Below are positions 55,180 to 63,216 of a stretch of 64,000 nucleotides of DNA, one piece after another (the first letter of the stretch is position 1; each line of letters begins with the position of its first letter). The translations under genes and the position numbers were made by a program. The notes below the pieces were generated by a model that saw only the letters and a list, made by a program, of their open reading frames with translations, searched no databases and was not told where the DNA came from. Source of the DNA: Hyphomicrobiales bacterium (GTDB taxonomy: Bacteria > Pseudomonadota > Alphaproteobacteria > Rhizobiales > Rhizobiaceae); assembly GCA_900469965.1 (NCBI GenBank), contig UBZP01000014.1, positions 1-64,000 on the forward strand, given 5' to 3'.

Positions 55180-56202
55180 GTGCGTGACCGCTTCAAGCGA
55201 TCGATGGAGAGCTTCTTCCTCGATCCGGAACGCTTCGGCGAACTGTTCCATCCCTTCTTCCGCGATCCCGAGAAGAAGGCCGCCCCCGTCCGCCGGCGGC
55301 GGATCGACGGACCGCAGCTGGCCGAGGTGAAGGGCTTCGGCTCCAATCCGGGCAATCTGCGCATGCTCGAATACCTGCCGGACGGCCTGCCGGAAAACGC
55401 CGCCCTCGTCGTCGTCCTGCACGGCTGTCGCCAGACGGCGGAGAGCTACGACCGCGCCGCCGGCTGGGCGGCGCTGGCGCGCGAGCAGGGTTTCGCCGTG
55501 CTCTATCCGGAGCAGCGGGACGCGAACAATCCGCGCCGCTGCTTCAACTGGTTTCGTCCGAGCGAGGTGACGCGCGACCGCGGCGAACTGGCCTCGATCC
55601 GCCAGATGATCGATCACCTGTCCGCCCGCGCGCGGATCGATCCCGCCCGCATCCATATCACCGGCCTTTCGGCCGGCGGGGCGATGACGGCGGCGATGCT
55701 TGCGAACTACCCCGAACTCTTCGCATCCGGCGCGATCATCGCCGGCCTGCCGTTCGGGGCCGCGCGCGACGCCCGCCGGGCGCTGGCGGCGATGGAACAG
55801 GTGCCGGGCCGCGCCGCCCGCGAATGGGGCGAACTGGTGCGCGCCGCCGCACCGGCGCAAGGCCGCCTGCCGCCGGTGGCGATCTGGCACGGCACGGCCG
55901 ACCGGACGGTCTCGATCTCGAATGCCGAGGCGCTCGTCGCCCAGTGGCTCGACGTCCACGGCCTCGACGCGGCCGCCTTCTCCGAGAGCCGCACGAAGGG
56001 CCGGCGCACCCGCCGCTGGCGTGACGCCTCCGGCCGAAGCCGCGTCACCTACCACCGCATCGCCGGCCTCGGCCACGGCACCCCCGTCACCCGCGGCAAG
56101 GGCGGCGGCTATGCCGCGCGCTCCGAGCCGTTCATGCTGGAGGCCGGGTTTTCCTCGACGCTGGAGATCGCGCGGGACTGGGGGCTGTTGCGGCGGCGGT
56201 GA
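55180..56202 (+). CDS. PHB depolymerase-family esterase, no signal peptide
   Basis: A 340-residue alpha/beta hydrolase of the PHB-depolymerase/feruloyl esterase type: oxyanion segment V-L-H-G-C-R-Q-T, nucleophile Ser164 in G-L-S-A-G-G-A-M-T, acid Asp in H-G-T-A-D-R-T-V, and His in G-L-G-H-G. Residues 1-45 are basic and acidic, not a signal peptide, so it probably acts inside the cell or leaves by another route. GTG 55180 has AAGGAG seven bases before it. It converges on iolB. Confidence 0.85.
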   Translation: MRDRFKRSMESFFLDPERFGELFHPFFRDPEKKAAPVRRRRIDGPQLAEVKGFGSNPGNLRMLEYLPDGLPENAALVVVLHGCRQTAESYDRAAGWAALAREQGFAVLYPEQRDANNPRRCFNWFRPSEVTRDRGELASIRQMIDHLSARARIDPARIHITGLSAGGAMTAAMLANYPELFASGAIIAGLPFGAARDARRALAAMEQVPGRAAREWGELVRAAAPAQGRLPPVAIWHGTADRTVSISNAEALVAQWLDVHGLDAAAFSESRTKGRRTRRWRDASGRSRVTYHRIAGLGHGTPVTRGKGGGYAARSEPFMLEAGFSSTLEIARDWGLLRRR

Positions 56203-56233
56203 AGAACCCTTCGCAACCAACCGGCCGCAACCG

Positions 56234-57028
56234 CTACTTGAGCAACCACTCGTGCTCCGCCGCATTGTGGAACTTCCACACCCGCTTCGGTCCGGCCATC
56301 ACGTTGAGATAGTAGAGGTCGTAGCCGTGGCAGGTGGCGCAGGGGTGGTAGCCTTTCGGCACCAGCGTCACGTCGCCGTCCTCCACCGCCATCGCCTCGT
56401 CGAGCGAGCGGTCGTCGGTATAGACGCGCTGGAAGGCGAAGCCCTGCGGCGGGTTGAGCCGGTGGTAGTAGGTCTCCTCCAGGAGGCTCTCGTTCGGCAG
56501 GTCGTCGCGGTCGTGCTTGTGCGGCGGGTAGGAAGAGGTGTGGCCCTCCGGCGTGATTACCTCGACCACCAGCAGCGAATGCGCAGCACCGTCGTCCTCC
56601 GGCATGATGTTGGTGACGTGGCGGACGTTGCTGCCCTTGCCGCGGACGATCTGCGGATGCGTGCCGGGCGGGATCGCGCGTGCCTTGTGGCCGCCGCCGC
56701 CCGGCGCCGAGCAGACGGCGAGCTCGAGCTCCGTCTCCGCCGTCACCGACCAGTTTGAATCGGCCGGCACATAGAGCGCATGCGGCTGCCCCTCGAACAC
56801 GCTCATCCGCTCGCCGAGCACGCCGAAGCTCTCCCCGCCCGCCGTCGCGGTGCCCTTGCCGGTGACGAACACCAAGCACACCTCGCGGCTGCCGGTCTCG
56901 GCTGCGACGATCTCGCCGGGCTTCATCCGGTGCAGGTCGAAGCCCACATAGGTCCAGCCGGCCGTCTCGGGCGTCACATGCGTCACCCGGCCATGGCTTC
57001 CGTTCGGCTTGACGAGCAGTTTCGGCAT
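56234..57028 (-). CDS. iolB: 5-deoxy-glucuronate isomerase IolB
   Basis: A 264-residue bicupin isomerase: N-terminal R-E-V-C-L-V-F-V-T-G-K-G and C-terminal metal-site pattern P-P-H-K-H-D-R-D with E-E-T-Y-Y-H and H-P-C-A-T-C. It converts 5-deoxy-D-glucuronate to 2-deoxy-5-keto-gluconate in myo-inositol breakdown. AAAGGA precedes ATG 57028. It is the last gene of the minus-strand iol operon. Confidence 0.93.
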   Translation of the reverse strand: MPKLLVKPNGSHGRVTHVTPETAGWTYVGFDLHRMKPGEIVAAETGSREVCLVFVTGKGTATAGGESFGVLGERMSVFEGQPHALYVPADSNWSVTAETELELAVCSAPGGGGHKARAIPPGTHPQIVRGKGSNVRHVTNIMPEDDGAAHSLLVVEVITPEGHTSSYPPHKHDRDDLPNESLLEETYYHRLNPPQGFAFQRVYTDDRSLDEAMAVEDGDVTLVPKGYHPCATCHGYDLYYLNVMAGPKRVWKFHNAAEHEWLLK

Positions 57029-57077
57029 CGGCTTGTTCCTTTCATCCGGCATTCGTGTTCAGGCGGGCGCAGGCGCG

Positions 57078-57995
57078 CTATCCTTTCGGAAAGCCTTCTG
57101 TTTCCACGGTGTAGCCCGCAGCGGTCATGACGCGCATCAGTTCCGCATGGCCGATCTCGGCCATTTTCCGTGGCGGGGCCTTGCGCGGGTCCTGCTCGGC
57201 CTCGACGACGAACCACCCCTCATAGCCATGGTCGGCCAGCCGCTGGACGATCGCGCCGAAATCGAGCGAACCGTCGCCGGGCACGGTAAACGCGCCGAGC
57301 GCCACCGCATCGAGGAAGGACTGCCGGCTGCGATCCAGCCCGTCCACCACGGCCTTGCGGATGTCCTTGACGTGGACGTGGTTGATGCGGGCGTGATGAT
57401 TGTCGATGGCGCGCAACACGTCGCCGCCGGCAAAGGCTAGGTGGCCGGCATCGAGCAGCAGCGGAATGCCTTCGCCCGATGCGCGCATGAAGGCGTCGAG
57501 CTCCGGTTCGGTCTCGACGATGGCCGCCATGTGATGGTGGTAGGACAGCGGCATGCCCTGGTCCGCGCACCATTCGCCGAATTCCGTGACGCGGCGCGCA
57601 TAGGCCCTCATCTCGTCGTCCGAAAGGCGCGGCTTGGTCGCGAGCGGTTTCTTGCGGTCGCCCTGGATGGAACGGCCCACTTCGCCGTAGACGATGCAGG
57701 GCGCATTGACCGCCTTGAACAATTCGATCATCGGGGCGATGCGATCCTTGTTGGCGGAAAGCTCCTCATCGACGAGCGTGCCCGAGAACCAGCCGCCGCA
57801 GAGCGTGACGTCGGCGCCGCGCAGGATCGGCAGCATCACCGCCGGATCCTCCGGGAAGCGACGGCCTTTTTCCATGCCGGTGAAGCCCGCGCCGCGCGAC
57901 TGCCGAAGGCATTCCTCGAGGGACACGTCGTCGCTGAGTTCCGGAAGGTCGTCGTTCCACCAGGCGATGGGCGACATGCCGAGTTTGGCTTTCAT
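57078..57995 (-). CDS. iolE: Inosose dehydratase IolE
   Basis: A 305-residue TIM-barrel (xylose isomerase-like) enzyme beginning with the family sequence L-G-M-S-P-I-A-W-W-N-D-D-L-P. Metal and substrate residues include Glu41 region (G-F-T-G-M-E), Y-H-H-H-M-A, D-A-G-H-L and H-V-K-D. It dehydrates 2-keto-myo-inositol to the trihydroxycyclohexadione. 49 bp separate it from iolB. Confidence 0.94.
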   Translation of the reverse strand: MKAKLGMSPIAWWNDDLPELSDDVSLEECLRQSRGAGFTGMEKGRRFPEDPAVMLPILRGADVTLCGGWFSGTLVDEELSANKDRIAPMIELFKAVNAPCIVYGEVGRSIQGDRKKPLATKPRLSDDEMRAYARRVTEFGEWCADQGMPLSYHHHMAAIVETEPELDAFMRASGEGIPLLLDAGHLAFAGGDVLRAIDNHHARINHVHVKDIRKAVVDGLDRSRQSFLDAVALGAFTVPGDGSLDFGAIVQRLADHGYEGWFVVEAEQDPRKAPPRKMAEIGHAELMRVMTAAGYTVETEGFPKG

Positions 57996-58068
57996 CGATA
58001 GTCTCCTTGGGATCGGAAAAGCCGGGCGACGGCCTGTCCGAAGCGTGATCTGATACGGGTGTCGGCGG

Positions 58069-59919
58069 CTAGCCGATGCGTTGCGCAGCCAGCGCCTTCA
58101 CATAGGCTTCGCGGGCCTTGTTGACCGCTTCGCGGGGGCTCACCTCGGGGACGGCCACGTCCCACCAGTGGCCGCCGGCCTCGGTGGTGATCAGCGGATC
58201 GGTGTCGATGACGATCACCGAGGTGCGGTCGGTGCCCTTGCTTTGCTCGAGCGCCGTCTCGAGGTCGGCGATCGAGGCGACCTTGACCGCCACCGCCCCC
58301 ATGCTTTCGGCATGCGCGCGGAAGTCGATGTCGGGCATCGCTTCGATCCGGGCGTCCTTCAGCAGGTTGTTGAAGTTGGCGCCGCCGGTCGCCATCTGCA
58401 GCCGGTTGATGCAGCCGTAGCCGCGATTGTCGAGCACGACGACCGTCAGCTTCTTTCCGAGCATGACGGCGGTCGAGAGCTCGGAGTTGGCCATCATGTA
58501 GGAGCCGTCGCCGACCATGACGACGACATCCGCATCCGGCCGCGCCATCTTGACGCCGAGCCCGCCGGCGATCTCGTAGCCCATGCAGGAGAAGCCGTAT
58601 TCCATGTGGTAGCTGCCCGGATGGCCGGCCTGCCACAGCTTGTGCAGCTCGCCGGGCAGCCCGCCGGCGGCGCAGACGAGGATCGAATTCTCGCCGCCGA
58701 TCGCGCGCTGCACGGCGCCGATCACCTGCGCGTCGGAGGGAAGTGCGGCATTGGTCGCAGCCGTCGCCTTGTTCGCGGCCGCCGTCCACTCGGCCTTGCG
58801 CCGCGCGGCGGAAGCCTCCACGGCCGCAGACACCTTCCAGCCGCCGAGCGCTTCCGACAGCAGCGTCAGCCCCTCGCGCGCGTCGCAGACGAGCGGCAGG
58901 GCGTCATGCTTGGCGGCATCGAAGGCCGTGGTGTTCAGCCCGATGATCCGGGCCTTGTCGTTCTTGAACAGCGCCCAGGAGCCGGTGGTGAAATCCTGCA
59001 GCCGCGTGCCGACCGCGAGGATCAGGTCGGCTTCCTCGGCGAAGGCGTTGGCGGCGGAGGTGCCGGTGACGCCGATCGAACCCATGCACAGCGGATGGTC
59101 GTCGGGGATCGCCGACTTGCCGGCCTGGGTGACGGCGACGGGGACGCCGTGCAGGCCGGCGAACGCCTTCAGTTCGACCGTGGCGCGCGAATAGAGCACG
59201 CCGCCGCCGGCGATGATCAGCGGCTTCTCGGCATGACGGATCGCCTCGATCGCAGCGGCGAACTCGCCCGTGTCCGGCCGCGGCCGCCGCTCGGTCCAGA
59301 CCCGTTCGGCGAACAGGCTCTCGGGATAGTCATAGGCCTCGGCCTGCACGTCCTGGCACAAGGACAGCGTCACAGGCCCGCAATCGACGGGGTCGGTCAG
59401 CACCTGCATGGCGCGCTTCAGCGCCGGGATGATCTGCTCGGGCCGGGTGATCCGGTCGAAATAGCGCGAGACGCAGCGGAAGGCATCATTGACCGTGACC
59501 GTGCCGTCGCCGAAATCCTCGATCTGCTGCAGCACCGGATCGGGAATGCGGTTGGCGAAGACGTCGCCGGGCAGAAAGAGGACGGGCAGGCGGTTCACAT
59601 GCGCCACGCCGGCCGCCGTCACCATGTTCAGCGCGCCGGGGCCGATCGAGGTGGTGCAGGCCATGAAGCGCTGGCGGAAGCTCGCCTTGGCATAGGCGAC
59701 CGCCGCATGCGCCATGCCCTGCTCGTTGTGGGCGCGCCACGTCGGCAGCTCCTCGCGCACCTGGTAGAGCGCTTCGCCCATGCCGGCGACGTTGCCGTGG
59801 CCGAAGATCGCAAAGACGCCGCCGAAGATCGGCACCTTCCTGCCGTCGACGATCGTCATCTGGCTTTTCAGGAAATGCGCGACGGCCTGCGCCATCGTCA
59901 GCCGGATCGTGCTTGCCAT
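58069..59919 (-). CDS. iolD: Trihydroxycyclohexane-dione hydrolase IolD
   Basis: A 616-residue ThDP-dependent enzyme: N-terminal pyrimidine-binding domain with F-G-H-G-N-V-A-G and Glu in H-N-E-Q-G-M, central domain, and C-terminal diphosphate domain with G-D-G-S-Y-M-M-A-N-S-E-L and N-R-G-Y-G-C-I-N. It opens the inositol-derived ring. ATG 59919 follows GGAGGA. A 231-bp gap to iolC holds a repeat element and a short tandem repeat. Confidence 0.94.
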   Translation of the reverse strand: MASTIRLTMAQAVAHFLKSQMTIVDGRKVPIFGGVFAIFGHGNVAGMGEALYQVREELPTWRAHNEQGMAHAAVAYAKASFRQRFMACTTSIGPGALNMVTAAGVAHVNRLPVLFLPGDVFANRIPDPVLQQIEDFGDGTVTVNDAFRCVSRYFDRITRPEQIIPALKRAMQVLTDPVDCGPVTLSLCQDVQAEAYDYPESLFAERVWTERRPRPDTGEFAAAIEAIRHAEKPLIIAGGGVLYSRATVELKAFAGLHGVPVAVTQAGKSAIPDDHPLCMGSIGVTGTSAANAFAEEADLILAVGTRLQDFTTGSWALFKNDKARIIGLNTTAFDAAKHDALPLVCDAREGLTLLSEALGGWKVSAAVEASAARRKAEWTAAANKATAATNAALPSDAQVIGAVQRAIGGENSILVCAAGGLPGELHKLWQAGHPGSYHMEYGFSCMGYEIAGGLGVKMARPDADVVVMVGDGSYMMANSELSTAVMLGKKLTVVVLDNRGYGCINRLQMATGGANFNNLLKDARIEAMPDIDFRAHAESMGAVAVKVASIADLETALEQSKGTDRTSVIVIDTDPLITTEAGGHWWDVAVPEVSPREAVNKAREAYVKALAAQRIG

Positions 59920-59942
59920 CGGGTCCTCCACCCTTCGTCCTT

Positions 59943-59972
59943 CTCGTCCCAGTCTCACTCGTCCCAGTCTCA
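59943..59972. repeat. Tandem 15-bp repeat upstream of iolD
   Basis: CTCGTCCCAGTCTCA occurs twice head to tail (59943-59957 and 59958-59972), 24 bp before the iolD start on the minus strand. It may be a replication-slip remnant; effect on translation is unknown. Confidence 0.7.
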
Positions 59973-60011
59973 TTTTCGCCTGCCCGCCTGCGCCGGGCAA
60001 GTGCGTGATGT

Positions 60012-60132
60012 TCCCTCATCCGCCCCGTCGGCCCACCGTCCCTCGCCGGAAGAAGGGAACCGCCGCGCCGTCTCGTCCTCCTCTCCCCGAGGCGAGAGGT
60101 CGATCGAGCGAAGCGGAAGGCCGGGTGAGGGG
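60012..60132. repeat. Interspersed rhizobial repeat between iolC and iolD
   Basis: The element runs from CCCTCATCCGCC (60013 on) to GGGTGAGGGG (60123-60132) with hairpin-forming CTCTCCCC/GGCGAGAG near 60082-60098 and CTCGCCGGAAGAAGGGAA in the middle. Ends and order correspond, in inverse orientation, to the element inside ccmH. It lies in the normal intergenic setting and could act as a processing or stability element within the iol transcript. Confidence 0.75.
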
Positions 60133-60150
60133 GCTGCGGAGGGGATTAAC

Positions 60151-62085
60151 TCACTTCATTGCGCGCATCGAAAGCCATGCCTCGGTCAGTTCGCGGAACC
60201 GGCCGGCCATGTCTTCGATCGCGGCCTCGTCGTCGATGCGGCCGGCGAGCCATTGCCGCGCCGCATCGGCAAAGATCGTCCGTCCCACCGCGAAGCCCTT
60301 CACCGAGGGGGCTGCCTTCGTGGCGTCGAAGGCCTTCAGCAGCTCCGCCTTCGGCGCCTCCAGCCCGAGCAGCACGATGCCGCGGCAATAGGGGTCGTTT
60401 TCCGCGATCGCCGCCTCGATGTTGCGCCACGCCTGCTCGGAGGCCTGCGGCTCCAGCTTCCACCAGTCCGGCTTGATGCCGAGATCGTAGAGTTCCCGCA
60501 GCGCCCTGGAGACCGTCTCATCATCCAGCTCCCCGTTCTTGCCGGCGATGATCTCGATCAACAGTTCGCGCCCGACGCGCCGCGCCGCCTCGAACAGGGC
60601 GGTGAGCTTCTGCTGCTGTTCGGCCTTGAGCGCGGCCGGATCGTCGGGATGATAGAAGCACAGGCACTTGATGCAGTGGCCGAGCGGCCATTCGACGAGC
60701 TGCGAGCCGATGTCCTGGCTGAACTCGAAGCGGAGCGGCCGCGAGCCCGGCAGTTCGACCGGCCGGCCGATCCACGAGAAGCCCTTGCCGGCGGCGTCGA
60801 AGAAGGCGTCGCGCCCGAAGCGCTCGTCGATCAGCATGCCGTAGCCCGGCCGGCCCCCGGCCACCCGCGCGGCGGCTTCCACCGTCAGCCGCTTGAAAGC
60901 GGCGATCTTCTCGTGCGGCGCACCGGCCTGGTCGGCAAGCTCGACGAGCTGCATGCGGTGGTCGCAGGCAAGCGCCATCAAGAGCGGGATCTCGCCGCGC
61001 CGCGTCGTCGCCCAGTGGATGTGGTTAATGGCTGCGTCCTTGCGCAGCGCCCGGTGCCGGCTGCCCTTGTCGAGGAAATAGGACAGCTCCGCCCATGTCG
61101 GATATTCCGGCGAGCAGAGCAGGCGGGAGACGGCGAAGGCGCCGCAGGCGTTCGCCCAGGTGGCGGAGGTGGCGTGGTCCTCGCCGGCCAGCCAGCCGCG
61201 CAGGAAGCCCGACATGAAGGCGTCGCCGGCGCCGAGCACGTTGTAGACCTCGATCGGAAAACCCTGGCCGACGACGCCGTCCTCGAGGTCGTCGCTGATC
61301 GGCCCGTCATAGACGATGCAGCCCATGGCCCCGCGCTTCAGCACGATCGTCGCCTTGGAGACGGCGCGGATCGCCTTCAGCGACGAGAGCACGTCGTCCG
61401 CGCCGGAGGCGATCATGATCTCCTCCTCGGTGCCGACGATCAGGTCGCAGTCCGGCAGCACCGATTTCATCACCGCCGAGACGCGGTCGGACTTCACGTA
61501 GCGCTCGAAGCCTTCCGCATGGCCGGCGAGGCCCCAGAGATTGGGGCGGTAGTCGATGTCGAAGATGACCTTGCGGCCGGCTTCTCTTGCGATGCGGATC
61601 GCCTTGCGCTGCGCGGCCTCGGTGTTCGGGCGGGAGAAGTGGGTGCCCGAGACGAGGACGGCGCGCGAGGAGCGGATGAAGGCCTCGTCGATGTCGTCCT
61701 CGCAGAGCGCCATGTCGGCGCAGTCGGTGCGCACGAAGATCATAGGCGAGACGCCCTCGGCCTCGATCGCCAGCAGCACGAGCGCGGTGAGCCGCGCCGG
61801 GTCGGTGACGATGCCGGCGGTGGAAACGCCCTCGCGGCCGCATTGCTCGCGGATGAAGCGGCCCATCTGCTCGTCGCCGACGCGGGTGATCAGGCCGGAC
61901 TTCAGCCCCAGCCGCGCCGTGCCGATGGCGATATTGGCCGGGCAGCCGCCGACCGACTTGGCAAAGGAGGTGATGTCCTCCAGCCGGCTCCCGAGCTGCT
62001 GGCCGTAGAGGTCCACCGAGGAGCGGCCGATCGCAATGACGTCGAGCGTCGTGTCCGCCAAGGTGTCTGGGTCTTCTGTCGGCAT
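60151..62085 (-). CDS. iolC: IolC kinase fused to a C-terminal aldolase-like domain
   Basis: A 644-residue two-domain enzyme. Residues about 10-330 are a PfkB-type 5-dehydro-2-deoxygluconokinase with G-G-C-P-A-N-I-A early and catalytic G-A-G-D-A-F-M-S-G-F late. Residues about 345-640 form a DUF2090-type barrel (L-A-C-D-H-R-M-Q, then L-G-H-C-I-K-C-L) annotated in many rhizobia as 5-dehydro-2-deoxyphosphogluconate aldolase. The fusion supplies two consecutive steps, which fits the absence of a separate iolJ in the operon. Plain IolC is about half as long. Confidence 0.92.
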   Translation of the reverse strand: MPTEDPDTLADTTLDVIAIGRSSVDLYGQQLGSRLEDITSFAKSVGGCPANIAIGTARLGLKSGLITRVGDEQMGRFIREQCGREGVSTAGIVTDPARLTALVLLAIEAEGVSPMIFVRTDCADMALCEDDIDEAFIRSSRAVLVSGTHFSRPNTEAAQRKAIRIAREAGRKVIFDIDYRPNLWGLAGHAEGFERYVKSDRVSAVMKSVLPDCDLIVGTEEEIMIASGADDVLSSLKAIRAVSKATIVLKRGAMGCIVYDGPISDDLEDGVVGQGFPIEVYNVLGAGDAFMSGFLRGWLAGEDHATSATWANACGAFAVSRLLCSPEYPTWAELSYFLDKGSRHRALRKDAAINHIHWATTRRGEIPLLMALACDHRMQLVELADQAGAPHEKIAAFKRLTVEAAARVAGGRPGYGMLIDERFGRDAFFDAAGKGFSWIGRPVELPGSRPLRFEFSQDIGSQLVEWPLGHCIKCLCFYHPDDPAALKAEQQQKLTALFEAARRVGRELLIEIIAGKNGELDDETVSRALRELYDLGIKPDWWKLEPQASEQAWRNIEAAIAENDPYCRGIVLLGLEAPKAELLKAFDATKAAPSVKGFAVGRTIFADAARQWLAGRIDDEAAIEDMAGRFRELTEAWLSMRAMK

Positions 62086-62137
62086 GAGGTCCTCCCGTCG
62101 GCGCGATCCGGCTGCCCGGGATCGTGCACGCCGAAAT

Positions 62138-62151
62138 GAAACATCAATTCC
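62138..62151 (-). promoter_or_regulatory. Candidate IolR site upstream of iolC
   Basis: GAAACATCAATTCC (GAAA-N6-TTCC) lies between the regulator stop and the iolC start. The near-identical GAAACATTTATTCC is at 63127-63140 before the regulator, and GGAATATTTGTTCC at 62168-62181 overlaps the 3' end of the regulator gene. The shared G-R-A-A-N6-T-T-C-C form suggests one regulator. Confidence 0.5.
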
Positions 62152-62160
62152 AGACCGCAG

Positions 62161-63084
62161 TCAATTCGGAATATTTGTTCCATTGCGTTTCGGCGCCGCC
62201 CGGCGGCCGCGCTCGCGCTGGCGGCGCTTTTCGGCGATCGCGACCGGCAGCGCCATGGCGAGCGCCATCGATGCGGAGAGCGAGCGGAAGCCGCCGTAGT
62301 CGGCTTCGGCGACCTCGAACCAGTGGGTGGCGCAGCCCGAAAGCGGCGAGAAGGCCGAATCGGTGATCGCCACGATCGGCACGCCCCTGTCGCCGAGCGC
62401 CTGCGCCTGGCCGATGCTCTCGGCGGCGTAGGGGGCGAAGCTGACCGCGATCGCCGCATCCCGCGGCGTGGCGAAGCCCGCGAGCTCCGTGTCGATCCCG
62501 TTCGGCGAGGCGATCATCTGGTGGCGGATGCCGAGCTTGCCGAAGGCATAGGCCATGTGCGCGGTCAGCGGATAGGACCGGCGCTTGGCGACCAGAAAGA
62601 TCGTCTCCGCGCCGGCGAGAAGCTCGACCGCCCGTGAGAAGAGGTCCCGGTCGATCGTCGCGGCGAGCCGCGCCACCGATTGGCTGGCGGCGGTGATGAA
62701 ACCCGTCAGGAGTTCGGCGTCCGCATCCGCGGCCGAGCCCTGCTCCAGCGTCGCCAGCCGCTCCTCGTAGGACAGCGTGCGGTCGCGCAGGCGTTCGCGG
62801 AAGACGGTCTGCAGGTCGGAGAAGCCGTCGAAGCCGAGGTGATGGGCGAGGCGGACGAGCGTGGACGGCTGCACCTCGGCGGCGGCGGCGATGCTGGCCG
62901 CTGTGCCGAAGGCGATCTCGTCCGGGTGGCCGAGCGCATAGGCCGCCACCTGCGCCAGCCGCTTCGGCATCGCCGCCTTCCGTTCGATGATGACGCTGCG
63001 CAGGCTGTCGAAATCGCGCGGCACGCGGATCGCTCCGTCCTGCCCCGATACCTCGTTCTGATGGTCGTCCTGATGATCGTCCAT
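62161..63084 (-). CDS. iolR: RpiR/MurR-family regulator of inositol catabolism (IolR-type)
   Basis: A 307-residue regulator: N-terminal RpiR helix-turn-helix (about 25-100, with A-A-E-V-Q-P-S-T-L-V-R-L-A) and a C-terminal SIS sugar-phosphate domain (about 130-265) with V-A-K-R-R-S-Y and I-T-D-S-A-F-S-P. It heads the minus-strand order regulator-iolC-iolD-iolE-iolB, identical to S. meliloti iolRCDEB, where IolR represses the pathway until an inositol intermediate appears. Confidence 0.88.
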   Translation of the reverse strand: MDDHQDDHQNEVSGQDGAIRVPRDFDSLRSVIIERKAAMPKRLAQVAAYALGHPDEIAFGTAASIAAAAEVQPSTLVRLAHHLGFDGFSDLQTVFRERLRDRTLSYEERLATLEQGSAADADAELLTGFITAASQSVARLAATIDRDLFSRAVELLAGAETIFLVAKRRSYPLTAHMAYAFGKLGIRHQMIASPNGIDTELAGFATPRDAAIAVSFAPYAAESIGQAQALGDRGVPIVAITDSAFSPLSGCATHWFEVAEADYGGFRSLSASMALAMALPVAIAEKRRQRERGRRAAPKRNGTNIPN

Positions 63085-63120
63085 ATGCGATCCAAATCTC
63101 CGGTGCAGTGTCGTTCCGTC

Positions 63121-63165
63121 GAAAGTGAAACATTTATTCCATAAGATTTGAAAAATGTCACTTTC
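63121..63165. promoter_or_regulatory. Inverted-repeat operator region between iolR and the dehydrogenase gene
   Basis: GAAAGTGAAACATTT (63121-63135) and AAATGTCACTTTC (63153-63165) are inverted copies around an AT-rich centre in the 132-bp divergent gap. The GAAA-N6-TTCC element GAAACATTTATTCC (63127-63140) lies inside. A binding site for the RpiR-type regulator controlling both directions is likely. Confidence 0.6.
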
Positions 63166-63216
63166 ATTCCGAAATATTCGGGTCCATCATCCCCGCCGTC
63201 GTCAGAAGGAGGAGAC

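Noticed and set aside
58081-62139. A 1352-codon plus-strand open frame opposite the iol operon
   Set aside because: Antisense shadow of iolD and iolC; low-complexity Arg/Ala/Gly-rich product and no ribosome site.
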